DNA from: Acytostelium subglobosum LB1
Lineage: Eukaryota; Evosea; Eumycetozoa; Acytosteliales; Acytosteliaceae
NCBI RefSeq assembly: GCF_000787575.1
Contig: NW_012236524.1
Span: 372,001-436,000 of the forward strand
Length of the DNA: 64,000 nucleotides
Reading direction: 5' to 3'
The notes under the pieces are model-generated. The model did not search any database, had not been told where the DNA came from, and saw only the letters and a list, made by a program, of their open reading frames with translations. This document shows positions 44,382 through 55,736 of this stretch, in pieces (position 1 is the first letter of the stretch; the number at the start of each line of letters is the position of its first letter). The position numbers and the translations under genes were made by a program.

Positions 44382-46576
44382 ATGGCAACAGGGTTCCCAA
44401 TGGATTCCGACTTTGAGGACTTTGACAACTCAAGCCTCACAGCAAAGAACCTCTTTGAAGGTGCTGTGTAGGTATATTCCATCAATCAATCATATGATCA
44501 TCAAGTTATCATTAACTAATCATCAATCAATCAATCAATCAATCGATCGATCAATCAATGAATGTAGATCTGTAGGACTAAATGAGAGTATCAATACTAC
44601 ACTCAACAACTTGCAATATAACAATAATAACAATAATAATAACAACAATGGATTTGGAATGGGTCATATTAATGATCAACAACATCAACAATATTATCAA
44701 CAACAGCAACAACAACAACATATAGATCCATTTAGATCAAGAGGTGGACCTACACCAGGTGGTGGCTTGGGTTTGTCCCAACAGTTCCTTCACCAAAGCA
44801 ATGGTCATATCCCACAATCACCTCCATCTCCACCATTCAATGGTCATCAATCTACCAACCAACTGACCATGCCACAGTCACCTCATCTAATGCAGCAGCA
44901 ACAGATGACCCAACAACAACAGTATCAACAACAGCAATATCAAATGCAACAGCAAACGACGACCCNTCCATCAATCATCATCTCAACTACCAATTCAACT
45001 TCAACTGCAACAACAACAACAACAGCAACAACCAGCACAACAACAGCAACAACAACTACAGCAACAACAACAAGCAGCAACATCCACATCAGTATGCACA
45101 CCTCAGCCAATCCTTGACACTATTTATAAGCTGTTGTCAGACCAAGAGACGAGCTTGGTGAACATGATACACGATCAGTCGATTGTATTGAATCGTCTCA
45201 CACAGCCCCTTGACGAGCAGTCGATAGTCAGCCTCCAATCCCTCTCCCAGCAGCAAGTGACAATGTCCAACCAGATGCACACCGAGATGTCGGCACTTGA
45301 CTCGATCAAGAAGGGCAAGATCCTCGACCCGACCGACCTGGCAAAGATGTTTGCGCTCAAGCAAGACCTCCAGACGCAGTTCAAGCAGCTGACCCTGCTG
45401 CACCAGGAGGTGCAGGGCATCCTCAACCCATCCTCTCAGACCTCCAAGCCCAACGTGTGCCTGGTGGTCAAGACACAGCCATTCCCCGTCGTCATCACCA
45501 AGGGCAAGCAGTTGAGCGAGAACCAGCTGGTCGTTCAGATACTCACGGGCGCGCGTCTCAACTTCAATCTGCACGGCCCGGTCAAGGCCACGTTGATCTG
45601 CGACTCGAGTCCAAGCAGCAAGAGCAACCCGACGCAGCAGCTCGAGATGGACTCGCAGCCCATCTATCCGGCCAACCTCACGGCGCACTTCCCGCTCAAG
45701 TTCCTGGCGGGCACCAGGAAGAGCTCTGTAAATTTGAAATTCGGCGTCAACATTCGCGACATGGACAACATGACGACGGCGGTGGAGAGCGATGCGTCCA
45801 ACCCCTTTGTCGTTATCACCAACGAGTGCCAGTGGGAGGGCAGCGCCGGTGTCCTGCTCAAGAAGGACGCCTTTGACGGCCAGTTGGAGATACCATGGCC
45901 ACAGTTCATCAACACGTTGCAGCGACACTTCCTCATTGCCACCAAGCAGGATCCGGTCCGACCCAAGCGACCTCTCTCCCAATTCGACTTCAAGTACATC
46001 CAAGTCCAGTTCTTTGCCGGTCGTACACTCATTCATCAACAAGACTTTGACAAGTTCTGGAACTGGTTCGGCAAGTCCATGCAGACCCTAAGGTATCAAC
46101 GTCATATCTCTGCGCTCTGGCAAGAAGGGTATGTTATGATCACTCAAACTCAATCAAACTCAAGCTCACATACTTATACTCATCGTACAACATAACATTA
46201 TAACAGTATTATTTATGGATATATGGACAGACAAGAGTCAGACAATGCACTTGCTGGACAGGACCCAGGAACGTTTATTATTAGATTCAGCGAGAGGAAT
46301 CCAGGACAGTTTGGCATTGCTTACATTGGCACCGAGATGCCTTATCGCATCAAACATTATCTGGTGCAGCCCAATGACACTGCCGCCGCCAAGAAGACAT
46401 TCCCAGACTTTTTGGCCGAGCATCCACAGTTTATCAATATATTACAATGGACCAAGGGTCCCGATGGCCAGCCACGCTTCCTCAAGTGTCACAAGGATTC
46501 AGCACTTGGCTCATTTGCACCAAAGAAGGTGCAGCCTACACCAGTTGGAGGTTATGAGCCACTGGGCATGCATTAG
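44382..46576 (+). CDS. dstA: STAT transcription factor, dstA/STATa type
   Basis: Three exons (44382-44467, 44568-46128, 46207-46576) give ~671 residues after the extra undetermined base n at 44966 is ignored; leaving it out restores the frame. Residues 30-230 are Asn/Gln/Pro-rich. The conserved part starts with a helical region (ALDSIKKGKILDPTDLAKMF), then the DNA-binding domain (LVVKTQPFPVVITKGKQLSE, LKFGVNIRDMDN, FVVITNECQWEGS), a linker (FDKFWNWFGKSMQTL) and an SH2 domain (YGYMDRQESDNALAGQDPGT, FIIRFSERNPGQFGIAYIG). The C-terminus GGYEPLGMH carries the single tyrosine to be phosphorylated for SH2 dimerisation. In D. discoideum STATa acts downstream of cAMP in stalk and slug gene control. 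That role here is inferred from orthology. Confidence 0.93.
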
Positions 46577-47167
46577 TTAGTCAGTCAATATCGATACAAC
46601 ATAAACACAAAGACACACACAAAACACTTGGATGACCCGACGACCATCAAGCGAGGAGAGAGTAGTAGTAGTAGTAGTAGTAGCGAGAAGAGCATCAAAA
46701 GAGAGAGGACAGGAGATAGCCTATCATTTTTAATCAACCAACCAGCATGTGCTGACAACTTTAGCCATCGATCAATCAATCAATCAACAAACAATCTATC
46801 AATCGCCCACCCAACCCGATCCAGCCAGCCACTAAGATAAGTGATTGGACCATCACCATCACCATCCTCAATTATATCTATATATTTTTATTTGTAATAA
46901 ATGCCAGTTTTTATTATTAACCAATCAATCATCTCTCTAGGATGATGCGCATAAGTTCCAGACGATTTCCATCATGAAGGCATTATAGATTGCACAATTG
47001 TGTAACTTTGTTCATGATCAACACTGAGTGAATGTGAGTGATTTGGATGATGCACTCTTCAAAACTTGGGCCAGACTGTATGATGTGAGTATCTACTCAC
47101 TGATAAGTCATCCAATGTCGTTTATTTGTTTGTTTATTGAGTTGGTTGTGGACAGGGAACAAGATGT
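46577..47167. other. Convergent spacer between STAT and condensin genes
   Basis: About 590 bp. It includes an AGTAGTAGTAGTAG run (46661-46681) and CAATCAATCAATCAAC repeats. Frames such as 46628-46840 are Ser runs from these repeats. The sequence is the joint 3' UTR of the two genes. No gene is seen. Confidence 0.4.
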
Positions 47168-50100
47168 TTATGCTTTGTTCTTGCCTGTCTTGTTGGTGGT
47201 TGTGGCAGCCTGCTTGGATAGTGAAAGTGAGACAGCAGGCTTGATTGATTGTTGTTGTTGCTTGACGTTTGGATGACCATTCTCTTTGCCCTTGGCAGAG
47301 GTGGTGGTGGCTGGAGCAGACTTCGTTGGAGGCAGGGCCTTGGCTGTGGCGGTTGTCGTCTTTCTCGTGACGGTGGTGGGTACTACCCTTCTTACAGACT
47401 TGTTGATCACCTGGATCTCCTCTTCTGATCCCGACTCTGACTCGTCATCAGACTCTACAACTTCAGACTCTTCTTCTTCTTCATACTCGGACTCTTCATC
47501 AGAGTCTTCCTCCTCTTCTTCCTCCTCCTCAGACTCGGACTCGGCATCCTTTACAGCCAGCTTAGAGAGGCCTCTTGAAATTACATCATCCTCCTCAGAT
47601 GACGCATCCTCTTCCTCATCCTCCTCTTCCTCCTGATCGTCTTCCGCTTCGTCCTCGTTAGACTCAACAAGTTGTTTAAGTGACCTCTTAGTGATGACCT
47701 TCTCTTCACTGGATTCCTCTTGATCGTCATCCTCTTCTTCCTCGTCATCTTCTTCACTTTCTGATTCCACCAGTTGTTTGAGTGACTTCTTGGTGATGAC
47801 CTTCTCTTCTTCACTGGACTCCTCATCCTCTTCGTCATCCTCTTCCTCTTCAGACTCTGATTCCACCAGTTGTTTGAGTGACCTCCTTGTGATGACCTTC
47901 TCTTCTTCGCTTGATTCCTCCTCTTGGTCATCCTCATCATCTTCCTCTTCCTCTTCGTCCTCGTCAGACTCAACAAGTTGTTTGAGTGATCTCTTTGGAA
48001 GTATGACCTTCTCTTCTTCGCTGGATTCCTGATCATCATCCTCCTCGTCATCCTCCTCTTCATTCTCTGATTGGACTAGTTGCTTGAGTGTCCTCCTTGG
48101 GGCTACCTTCACTACTTCCTCCTCTGACTCCTCCTCGTCATCATCACTAACTTCCACCACTACTCTATTGCCTCTCTTTGGTCGATTGTTGATTGCCATC
48201 TTTGACATCTGCTTGGTGATCACCTTCTCCACTTCAACTTCCTCTTCCTCTTCCTCCTCTTCCTCTTCCTCATCATCATCATATTCCTCCTCTTCCTCCG
48301 ACTCCTCTGTAACGTCCTCTTCCTCCCAAGACTCCTCCTCATCGCTGGATATATGTCTACTCCTTGATCCACGACCCTTGGCCGCACTCCTTCTTGAAGT
48401 GGACTGTCTCTTTGATACTTTGTACATGGTCTGGAACTCCTGGCAATGCCTGTCAATCTCCTCGCTAACCTGCTCCTGGAGTTCGTCGGACGCCACCTGT
48501 TGTCTGCCATTGGGCAGCAGTCCCGTCAGGTAGTCGCTAAACTTCCTGATCTGGGCGTATATAATCTTGGTCTTGATGGCCGTTGACATCTTGTCCGAGA
48601 GGCAGACCAGTGCCATCAGCTCGTTGTGCAGCTCCACGGGTGCGGGCGTCGGTCCGTCCAACTTGATCACAGACAACAACTTGCACAACTTTCCTGCCTT
48701 GGCCGTGTTGGACATGGCTTCCAATCCTATGCTCCTTAGTAATGAACAGCGCCACTTGTTCCTCTCTATTTGTCCAGCGCCGCCCGGTTGTGGACAGGCA
48801 ATTCCGATGGTCCAGAGATAGAAGCGAATGGCTGTGGCGAGACTGGTGTCGGCCGTGGCCGAGTCCTGGTCCATCAGAGCGCGCAACACTGGCATCAGAG
48901 TCTTTGTCAGCAAGAGTGTGAGGGCGTCGTTCGAGCGATTGGCAGCAAACATGTTGAAGAATGTTGAGAGAACCTGTTTGGTCTGGGTCTGGGCGATGGC
49001 TTCGGTGTCGGCCGCCAGGAATGTCGTGGTCAGTCTGATCAATATGCGTTCGGTGGTCTCGGCATTGGTGGGCAAGCTGTAGCATATCTTTGCCAGGCCC
49101 TCCAGTGTCTTGTGTTGGATGGTCGCAGGCAGGCCTGGGCAATCCAGCGACTCGTAGATCCTCTCTGCCAGGCCGACCACCGTGTGCTCAGTCTGATGTT
49201 GCTCCAACTGATCGCCATACCACACGAGTAGGTCAACAATGGACTCAAGCGAGTTCATGTACAAGTCTGTGACTGTTTCCACGTCAACCTCGGCTTCATC
49301 GGCCTCATCATCATGGTCGATGTGTTGGCCCCATGTGAGATGTCCAAGAATGGTCGGAAGATGTTGGCCGAGTGAGGCTGGCGCGACGAGGAGATATAGG
49401 GCATGGAGCTTGATGACAAGGGGCTGGAGACAGGTCGGTTGTTTCTTGCTTCCGATCCTGGCCACGACCATGCTGATGCGCTCCAAAAGTCTGGGACTGA
49501 CTCGGACATCGATGTGTTGCAGCAGATGAATGGTGATCTTCAGTAGCTTGACGTCGATCAAAGTCTTGGTCGCTTCGATCGCCTCAATCTCCTCCTTGAC
49601 ACTGGCAAAGTCCGACTCGAGCACCTTTATAGTGTCGTCCACCGTCTTGATCTCGCCAGTGATGCGTGCCATGTCTGTCTTGTTCTTGGCCGCCGAGACA
49701 CTCTGGGCCTGAAGATCCTTGCGCTTGGACATCAATTGTCTGAGGCCATCCTGCTGCACCGAGTACAGGTCATACATCTTTTGATGCTCCTCGTCATTGA
49801 GGGCGGCGAACAACTCCCTGAGTATGCCAGCCACCGATACAATATACTCGGACGACTGTACCGAGAGCAATAGGTCCATCAATGGGGGCAGGTATCCATC
49901 GGTCAGTGTGCTGGACAGGGCCAGCTGGGGGATCAGGGTGCTGACCTGTACCCTACCAGCTTCATCACTCTTGTCCATGTACATTCCAATTGATATGACC
50001 TGTGAGCCAATGAAGAATGTGTCGTCCTCATCCTCCTCCTGGTCGTCATCATCATGTTCATTCACATCCACATCGTCCATCGAGTCCTTGGTCAGGTAAT

Positions 50101-51575
50101 GTAACAGCATGTCGCTGTAGTGCATCATTGATGGTATGATTGTGGACTCGATGTGGTCATCAGTCCTCTTCTCCTTGTGAAGGAACTGACACAGCACGTT
50201 GAGGTATATAGCTTGTTCCTTTGTCAGAGCCATTGGATCGATTTGAATGCGCGCAAGCTGACCCAAACACAGTCCACGCTGGAACAAGCTCATCAGCGCC
50301 ATCTCTGTCTCCTTCTCAAACATGTCCACTTCAAAGTATGCCAACAACTACATATTTGATTGATTGTGTTAGTGAGTGACCATGGTGGATCGATCCATCA
50401 ATCAATCAATCAATCATACCTTGAACAGATCATCATTGACAGACTTTAACCAGTAGTCTGAGAGCATTGTGGAGCAGATCTCTTTGACAGACTTGTCACG
50501 ATCTTGAAGTCCATTCTTGAGGAGACCAGTCCTTTTGGCAATACCAATCATCTTGACATCAATCTTTGTTGAGATCACTGAGTAGGCCTCCTTCCTAACC
50601 TGTGGGCTGACATCCAAAGTCCTCATCAACAGATGCTCCACAGCAGTCTTTGTTATCATCAAGTGTGATACAGCTGTCTGTCTGACCTCACTATGTTTGA
50701 TTCATTGACGGTGGAATAGTTTCAATGTGTGAGTGAGTGATTGAACGAGTGATTGAATGATTGAGTGATGGAATGGTTCCAACTTACAATGAAGTATCAT
50801 GGTGCATCATATCGATTATTCTGTTGGTGACTGGGTCTTCGGGGTCGGAGCCATCTTGGAGTCGTGCTAGACAGATGATGGCCTGGCGACGAATGGATGA
50901 TATCCTGTCCATGGACTTTTGCATGATTGATTTGGTCATCTGTTCAAACAGATCCATGTCAAACTCATAGTCCTCGCGCAAGGCATCCAATGTGTTGGAC
51001 AGCAACATTGTGGACCTGTACCTGACGGCCTTCTCGCGGGAGTATGATCTGGCCACCAAGTACTCCAGAATGGACACAATGAATCTCTCATGTATATCCA
51101 ATGTCTCGGATGTTGGTGCTTCTCGCTCCACATCATCATCCTCTTCTTCTTCCACATGACGATTGTTATTATTGTTGCGAAGTGATATTGAGTTGATGAA
51201 ATGACTGAGGAACTTGCATATCCTCTCGATTGGTTGCTCCTTGTTGTAATGTACCATTATACGATCGATAACTGATTTGATGGCATTGTTGAACTGTTGT
51301 TCATGTGTTTGATTGTTGTTGTTGTATGATTGATGGAGTAGTGCAATCATTACATTGACTGATCGTCTGTGAATGGTCATTGTCTTTTGACAGTCATCAA
51401 ACAATGTATATATCTTCCTACTGATCGTATTGTTATTGATACTGTCTGGACTGACTCCATTTACTGTCTGATTATCGCCATCACTACTATTGTCCTCGTT
51501 GGACTTGGACTTTGACTTGGGCTTGGCTTTGGGCTTTGCCGTAGACTTGGCATTTGTTTTTGCTTCTCTTGCCAT
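47168..51575 (-). CDS. capG: Condensin complex CAP-G subunit (NCAPG/Ycg1)
   Basis: Three exons (51575-50788, 50690-50420, 50347-47168) give 1412 residues. HEAT-repeat content is clear: EKAVRYRSTMLLSNTLDAL, SIRRQAIICLARLQDGSDPE, DPVTNRIIDMMHHDTSFEVR, VRKEAYSVISTK and RDKSVKEICSTML align with NCAPG. The charged N-terminus is Lys/Ala-rich (nuclear). After the HEAT region the last ~360 residues are unusual: long Asp/Glu runs separated by seven basic, hydrophobic blocks of about ten residues ((K/R)SLKQLVES type) at ~33-residue spacing, then a Thr/Lys-rich end. CAP-G with CAP-D2, CAP-H and the SMC2/4 pair compacts mitotic chromosomes. The acidic array is longer than in yeast or human. Exon interiors are GC-rich. 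Confidence 0.92.
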
Positions 51576-51847
51576 TTCTATAATTATTAGTTCTTTGTTT
51601 ATGTATTAATGTATATTAGTATCTGTATTAATGTCATCAGATGGAAATCAAAATAGAAAACGACAAAGTAATTATTGGCGGGAAAGCCGTTAAATTTCAA
51701 ATTCAAATTTTCTTAACGGATGGGTTTTGTTTAATGAGTTATTTGTCTTGATTTATTAAGTTTGTTGTATATATTGGTTATTAGGATATCCTGGATATGA
51801 TGTTGAAGGAAGGATTCATTAAAACAAACAATGAATCAATCAATCAA
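51576..51847. other. Short spacer between condensin and B-box genes
   Basis: About 270 bp, AT-rich, with ATTAATGTATATTAGTATC and an AATTTCAAATTCAAATTTT stretch, and an ATCAATCAATCAATC run beside the next gene's end. It would be the condensin promoter. No gene is seen. Confidence 0.4.
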
Positions 51848-53481
51848 TCAATTAACAAGTCGTTGAGGCATGTCATAAATGAAAGTGAATCCAAAGCTAA
51901 CCCTGTTGTCGACAGGATCATCATCATTGATCTTGGTCCATTCATTACGATCGATTGAGTATCTATGATTATTACCACGTCCTTGAAGTAGTATAAGCTC
52001 TTCCTTATTCTCCTTTGGCGAATACCACCAAACTAGATTGTTGGCAAAGGAGAGGCCATTTCCATCGTGGGCCAATGGCACTGATGGCCACATTAGCAGT
52101 TTGTACTGGCGTGTAGCCAACGACATGCTCATGAATTGATTGTCCTTTCCAACCATGAAGATCGTGTGCTTCTGGTCGTACAGAATCGATGCGAATGGGC
52201 TAGAGAGTGCGAATTGCGACTGTACCTTGGTGGAAAGGTTGTAGGTGAGGATGACTTCACCCGGGTATTCTTGGAAGAAATGGAGAGTGTTGTCGTAAAT
52301 GAACAAGTATTCTCCATAGAGTCCACCAAGACGCATATTGTCAATATGTGTGACCTGTTGAGTCTCGATGTTGAAGCTGGAAACCTGTGGCACTTGTTCA
52401 CCGACACTATCTGTGCCACCGACCAAATATATAAGCTTGTCTCCATCAAAGCATGTCGACGGTGCCATAGATCCTTTGGCACCATCGACTACAAGATCAA
52501 TGTGCCACTTTCGCTCGGCAAGTGAGTAGCGAGAGTACAAAAACTCATCGTTAATGCCTACGTAGGCATTACAAAGACATAGATGTTGCCACGTGCGTAC
52601 ACTGCCGAACTGCACACTTGAATGATTTCATTGATTTTCTCCTGAATGACATTGGACCATTTGTCAGTGACGGGCGTGAAGATTGAATATGAGTCTCCAC
52701 TCATACACATGATCTGGCCTTCGTGACCATGTGTATAACTCGTGTTCTCCTCCTCCAACAGCTGGTAGCATGTTCTTATCTGATCCTTAATGCTGTCCAA
52801 TGTGCGAGTGTCCACATGCAAAGTACACCGACGAACCAACTGATGGTGTGATGAGTTCATCTTTTCGATTGTTCGCTGCAGCAATGTCAGCACCTCCATG
52901 TCAGTGATTGAGATGGCGTCGTCCGAGTGTTGGATGGGGAATGTCTGTTCGATGAACTGATCAAGTGATGAACTGATCAAGTGATGAGCATGATGCAATT
53001 GATTCAGCACTTTGTCCAACTCCATGTCAATGTCCTTTCGGTCAAGTGTGCATGTGGATGGTCTGAATACAGAGTTGATCATCTTGATCTCATTGATGAT
53101 GTTGTGCATAGTTGTTGCGGCCTGTTGCACTCGATCGAGGATGGGCGATGTTATCTTGTGCTCCTCAATGATAAGCATGTCATGAAGTTGTTTGAAGCTT
53201 TCTGTGACGGACTTGGCAGACTCGCTCAATGTCTGATGTGTGGTGGCCAACTCTTGCAAGGTACTCCATAACAACCTCATTCTCGATGTTGAATGATCAT
53301 CATACTTTCTTTGACAGATCAATGTATTTATATGTTTAACATTCTCCACTTCATGCTTCTTATGTGTTGGTGTAATACAATCTGAGCATATCAAACTATT
53401 ACAATCTATACAGATGAACTTAATCGTCTTGTTGTGAGTCTCGCACAAGTTGTACTTGTTATCATCCTTCATTGCCTCCAT
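51848..53481 (-). CDS. B-box zinc finger, coiled-coil and kelch-like protein (frame broken at a palindrome)
   Basis: Read from the ATG at 53481, chosen over one at 53577 because the stretch between is a TC simple repeat that would encode (ER)n. The start has a B-box (CETHNKTIKFICIDCNSLIC, SDCITPTHKKHE), then coiled-coil helices (LWSTLQELATTHQTLSESAK, IINEIKMINSV) and a beta-rich domain with repeated blades (IYLVGGTDSVGEQVPQVSSF, GEYLFIYDNTLHFF, HTIFMVGKDNQF). This is a dictyostelid B-box/kelch-like family of unknown role. The frame breaks between YARGNIYVFV and GINDEFLYSRYS: near 52552-52571 an 11-nt inverted copy of adjacent sequence has been added (see findings). Without it the two halves join. 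Either a mutation or an assembly artefact is possible. Confidence 0.75.
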
Positions 53482-54392
53482 TTCTCTCTCTCTCTCTCTC
53501 TCTCTCTCTTTCGTTCGTTCACTAGCTCGCCCACTCAGGTAACTTGTTTCGCGAAAGGCTGACCACATGTCCACCACTTTTTAGTCAAACATGCCCTTTC
53601 AATCAATCAAGTCAGCATCATGATCCAATGTCAATGATAATCATCATCATCATCATATGATTATGTATCTGTATCACCTGATTCATTTGAGATACAGAAC
53701 TGTTGAGTCAAAAAGGGTGTGTATTTATGGGTTATGGAATCAGTGTGCCAAACCATTCAAAACAAACAATTCAATGAATGGATGAACATGAAGATGGCGT
53801 TTCATTCAAATGTTTGTTTGTATATATTTATAACTTATAGGTTTGATATTATATAGTTTAATTCAAGATCCAAGAATACTATTCAATTCCAATTTATCCG
53901 TACATACTATAATATTTATTTATTTTAATTAATTATAATGATTGTTTGATGGTTTGTACTATTATTTTTTTTTCAATCTTTTTTCATCACGCTCACCCAC
54001 AAGAGCAGAGACAGCTCCATCCTGAAGAGGGTATTATTGCATCAACAACCCACACTCACCCATATTCGAGCCAAGCACACAGTTACAACAAACACTCAAT
54101 AGTATCATATCAATCACTTGCATCCATCTACTATCTACACTACTAAACATTATCACTTATCCAAGTCCAACGGCAAAGTGTCGATCGATCATCAGTCACT
54201 CACTTTATTATATTAGTATTCCATCATCCCAACAACAGTAACAGTAAGGTGTAACAATAGTAGTAATAATAATAATAGTAATAATCTTTCATTCATTCAT
54301 ACATTCAATCATTCAATCAATCTATCTTCAATCAATTCATTTCAAGTAATATTTATATAAGTATTAGAAGTATATAAGTTAAGTGATACATA
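53482..54392. other. Divergent upstream region, B-box / RasC
   Basis: About 910 bp. 53484-53508 is a TC repeat, presumably in the B-box leader. 53640-53655 and 54250-54290 carry CATCATCATC and TAATAATAATA repeats. An ATTTTAATTAATT stretch sits at 53923-53936. Short frames here are simple-sequence translations. No gene is seen. Confidence 0.4.
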
Positions 54393-55196
54393 ATGTCAAA
54401 GTTGTTAAAGTTGGTCATTGTTGGAGATGGTGGTGTAGGCAAGTCTGCCTTGACTATTCAGTTGACTCAGAACCAGTTCATTGCAGAGTACGACCCTACT
54501 ATAGGTATGTAAAAGTGATTGAACGAATGAATGATCATTACGACATGTTGATCGTACTCATTCAACTAACATACTAATTGATTGATTGATTGATATGTAT
54601 AGAGAACTCTTATCGCAAGCAGGTGATCATAGATGAGGAAGTATATATGTTGGATATCCTGGACACTGCTGGACAGGTAAGTCATGGCCATGATGATTAT
54701 GATCAGCTGATTGAAAGTGATCAGCTGATATATGATAAGCTGACACAATCATAAGTCAGCTGACATATCGGTAATAACGATATTAACATCAATAACATGT
54801 AATTAATAGGAGGAATACTCTGCAATGAGAGATCAATATATTCGTTCTGGTAGAGGATTCTTGATTGTATACAGTATAGGATCGAGGGCAAGCTTCGAAG
54901 CAGTGACATCATTTAGAGATCAGATTCTTCGCGTAAAGGACTTGTCAACGTACCCAATGGTGATCGTGGGCAACAAGGTCGATCTGCCAGACAAGGACAG
55001 AAAGGTCAGCACGTTGGAGGGCAAGGAGCTGTCAAAGAGCTTTGGCGCACCCTTCTTGGAGAGCAGTGCCAAGTCACGTGTCAATGTCGAGGAGGCCTTC
55101 TTCACGCTGGTTCGCGAGATTAAGAAGTGGTCGAACAATCCAGAGAACGCAGAGACTGAACCAAAGGTCAAGAAGTCCAAGTGTACCATACTTTAA
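54393..55196 (+). CDS. rasC: Ras GTPase, RasC type
   Basis: Three exons, 54393-54504, 54603-54676 and 54810-55196, give 190 residues. G motifs: [31 protein letters not shown] (effector loop YDPTIENSY), [26 protein letters not shown] and [15 protein letters not shown]. The C-terminus KKSKCTIL is a CAAX box ending in Leu (geranylgeranylation preferred), with a basic stretch before it. The residues after switch II and [20 protein letters not shown] match D. discoideum RasC most closely. RasC there activates TORC2 and PI3K during chemotaxis. Orthology to RasC rather than another paralogue is judged from memory. Confidence 0.92.
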
Positions 55197-55736
55197 ACTA
55201 TCTAACCTTTACGCGCTTTTATAATATCCATCTGTTCTGGATGGGATGGGATGGACAGGACACGAGAGATAGAGATCCTTGGTTTTTTGTGATAGCATAC
55301 GACAATGTGTTCATCCTCCACAGACTTCAACTACTCTAGCCTCCCTGTCCTCTCTCTCTCTCTCTCTTATCTTTTCCTCCTCATCAACAACAACAACTAT
55401 ATCAATCAATCAAACAACAATCAAACACCAGTACCAACAATAACTCTTTCTGGAACCATCAACAACATCATCCTCCCCAACCAAGCCCAACCATCCATTC
55501 ATCACTCATCTCATTCCCATGTGTTGTCATGACATCCATGGATGTCTTGGTCTTGGATGTTTGTTTGGGACAATGTATCCATATACATGTATAATAAACA
55601 AGTAGGTCGTCTTATTTAATCAATCAATGATCATGACACAACCCTTACCCTTTTGTGATCGACCGATTGATCAAGACGAGAAAACAAACAAGAAGTAGTG
55701 TTGATCGATCTCAAGTTAAGTTCATTCTTCATTCGA
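55197..55736. other. Spacer between RasC and chaperonin genes
   Basis: About 540 bp, with TCTCTCTCTCTCTC (55352-55367) and CAATCAATCAAACAAC stretches and a GGATGTCTTGGTCTTGGATG run at about 55540-55560. No gene was recognised. Confidence 0.4.

Noticed and set aside
45137-46042. A 301-codon open frame on the minus strand inside the STAT core
   Set aside because: It lies antisense to a conserved DNA-binding and linker region and reads as Leu/Arg/Glu/Val without any motif.
51848-53481. Two separate genes instead of one broken B-box gene
   Set aside because: The halves overlap by a few bases, neither has its own normal start or end there, and a palindromic insertion at the junction explains the break.
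53482-53577. Upstream start of the B-box protein including an (ER)n stretch
   Set aside because: The stretch is a TC simple repeat; the next ATG gives a natural B-box start.
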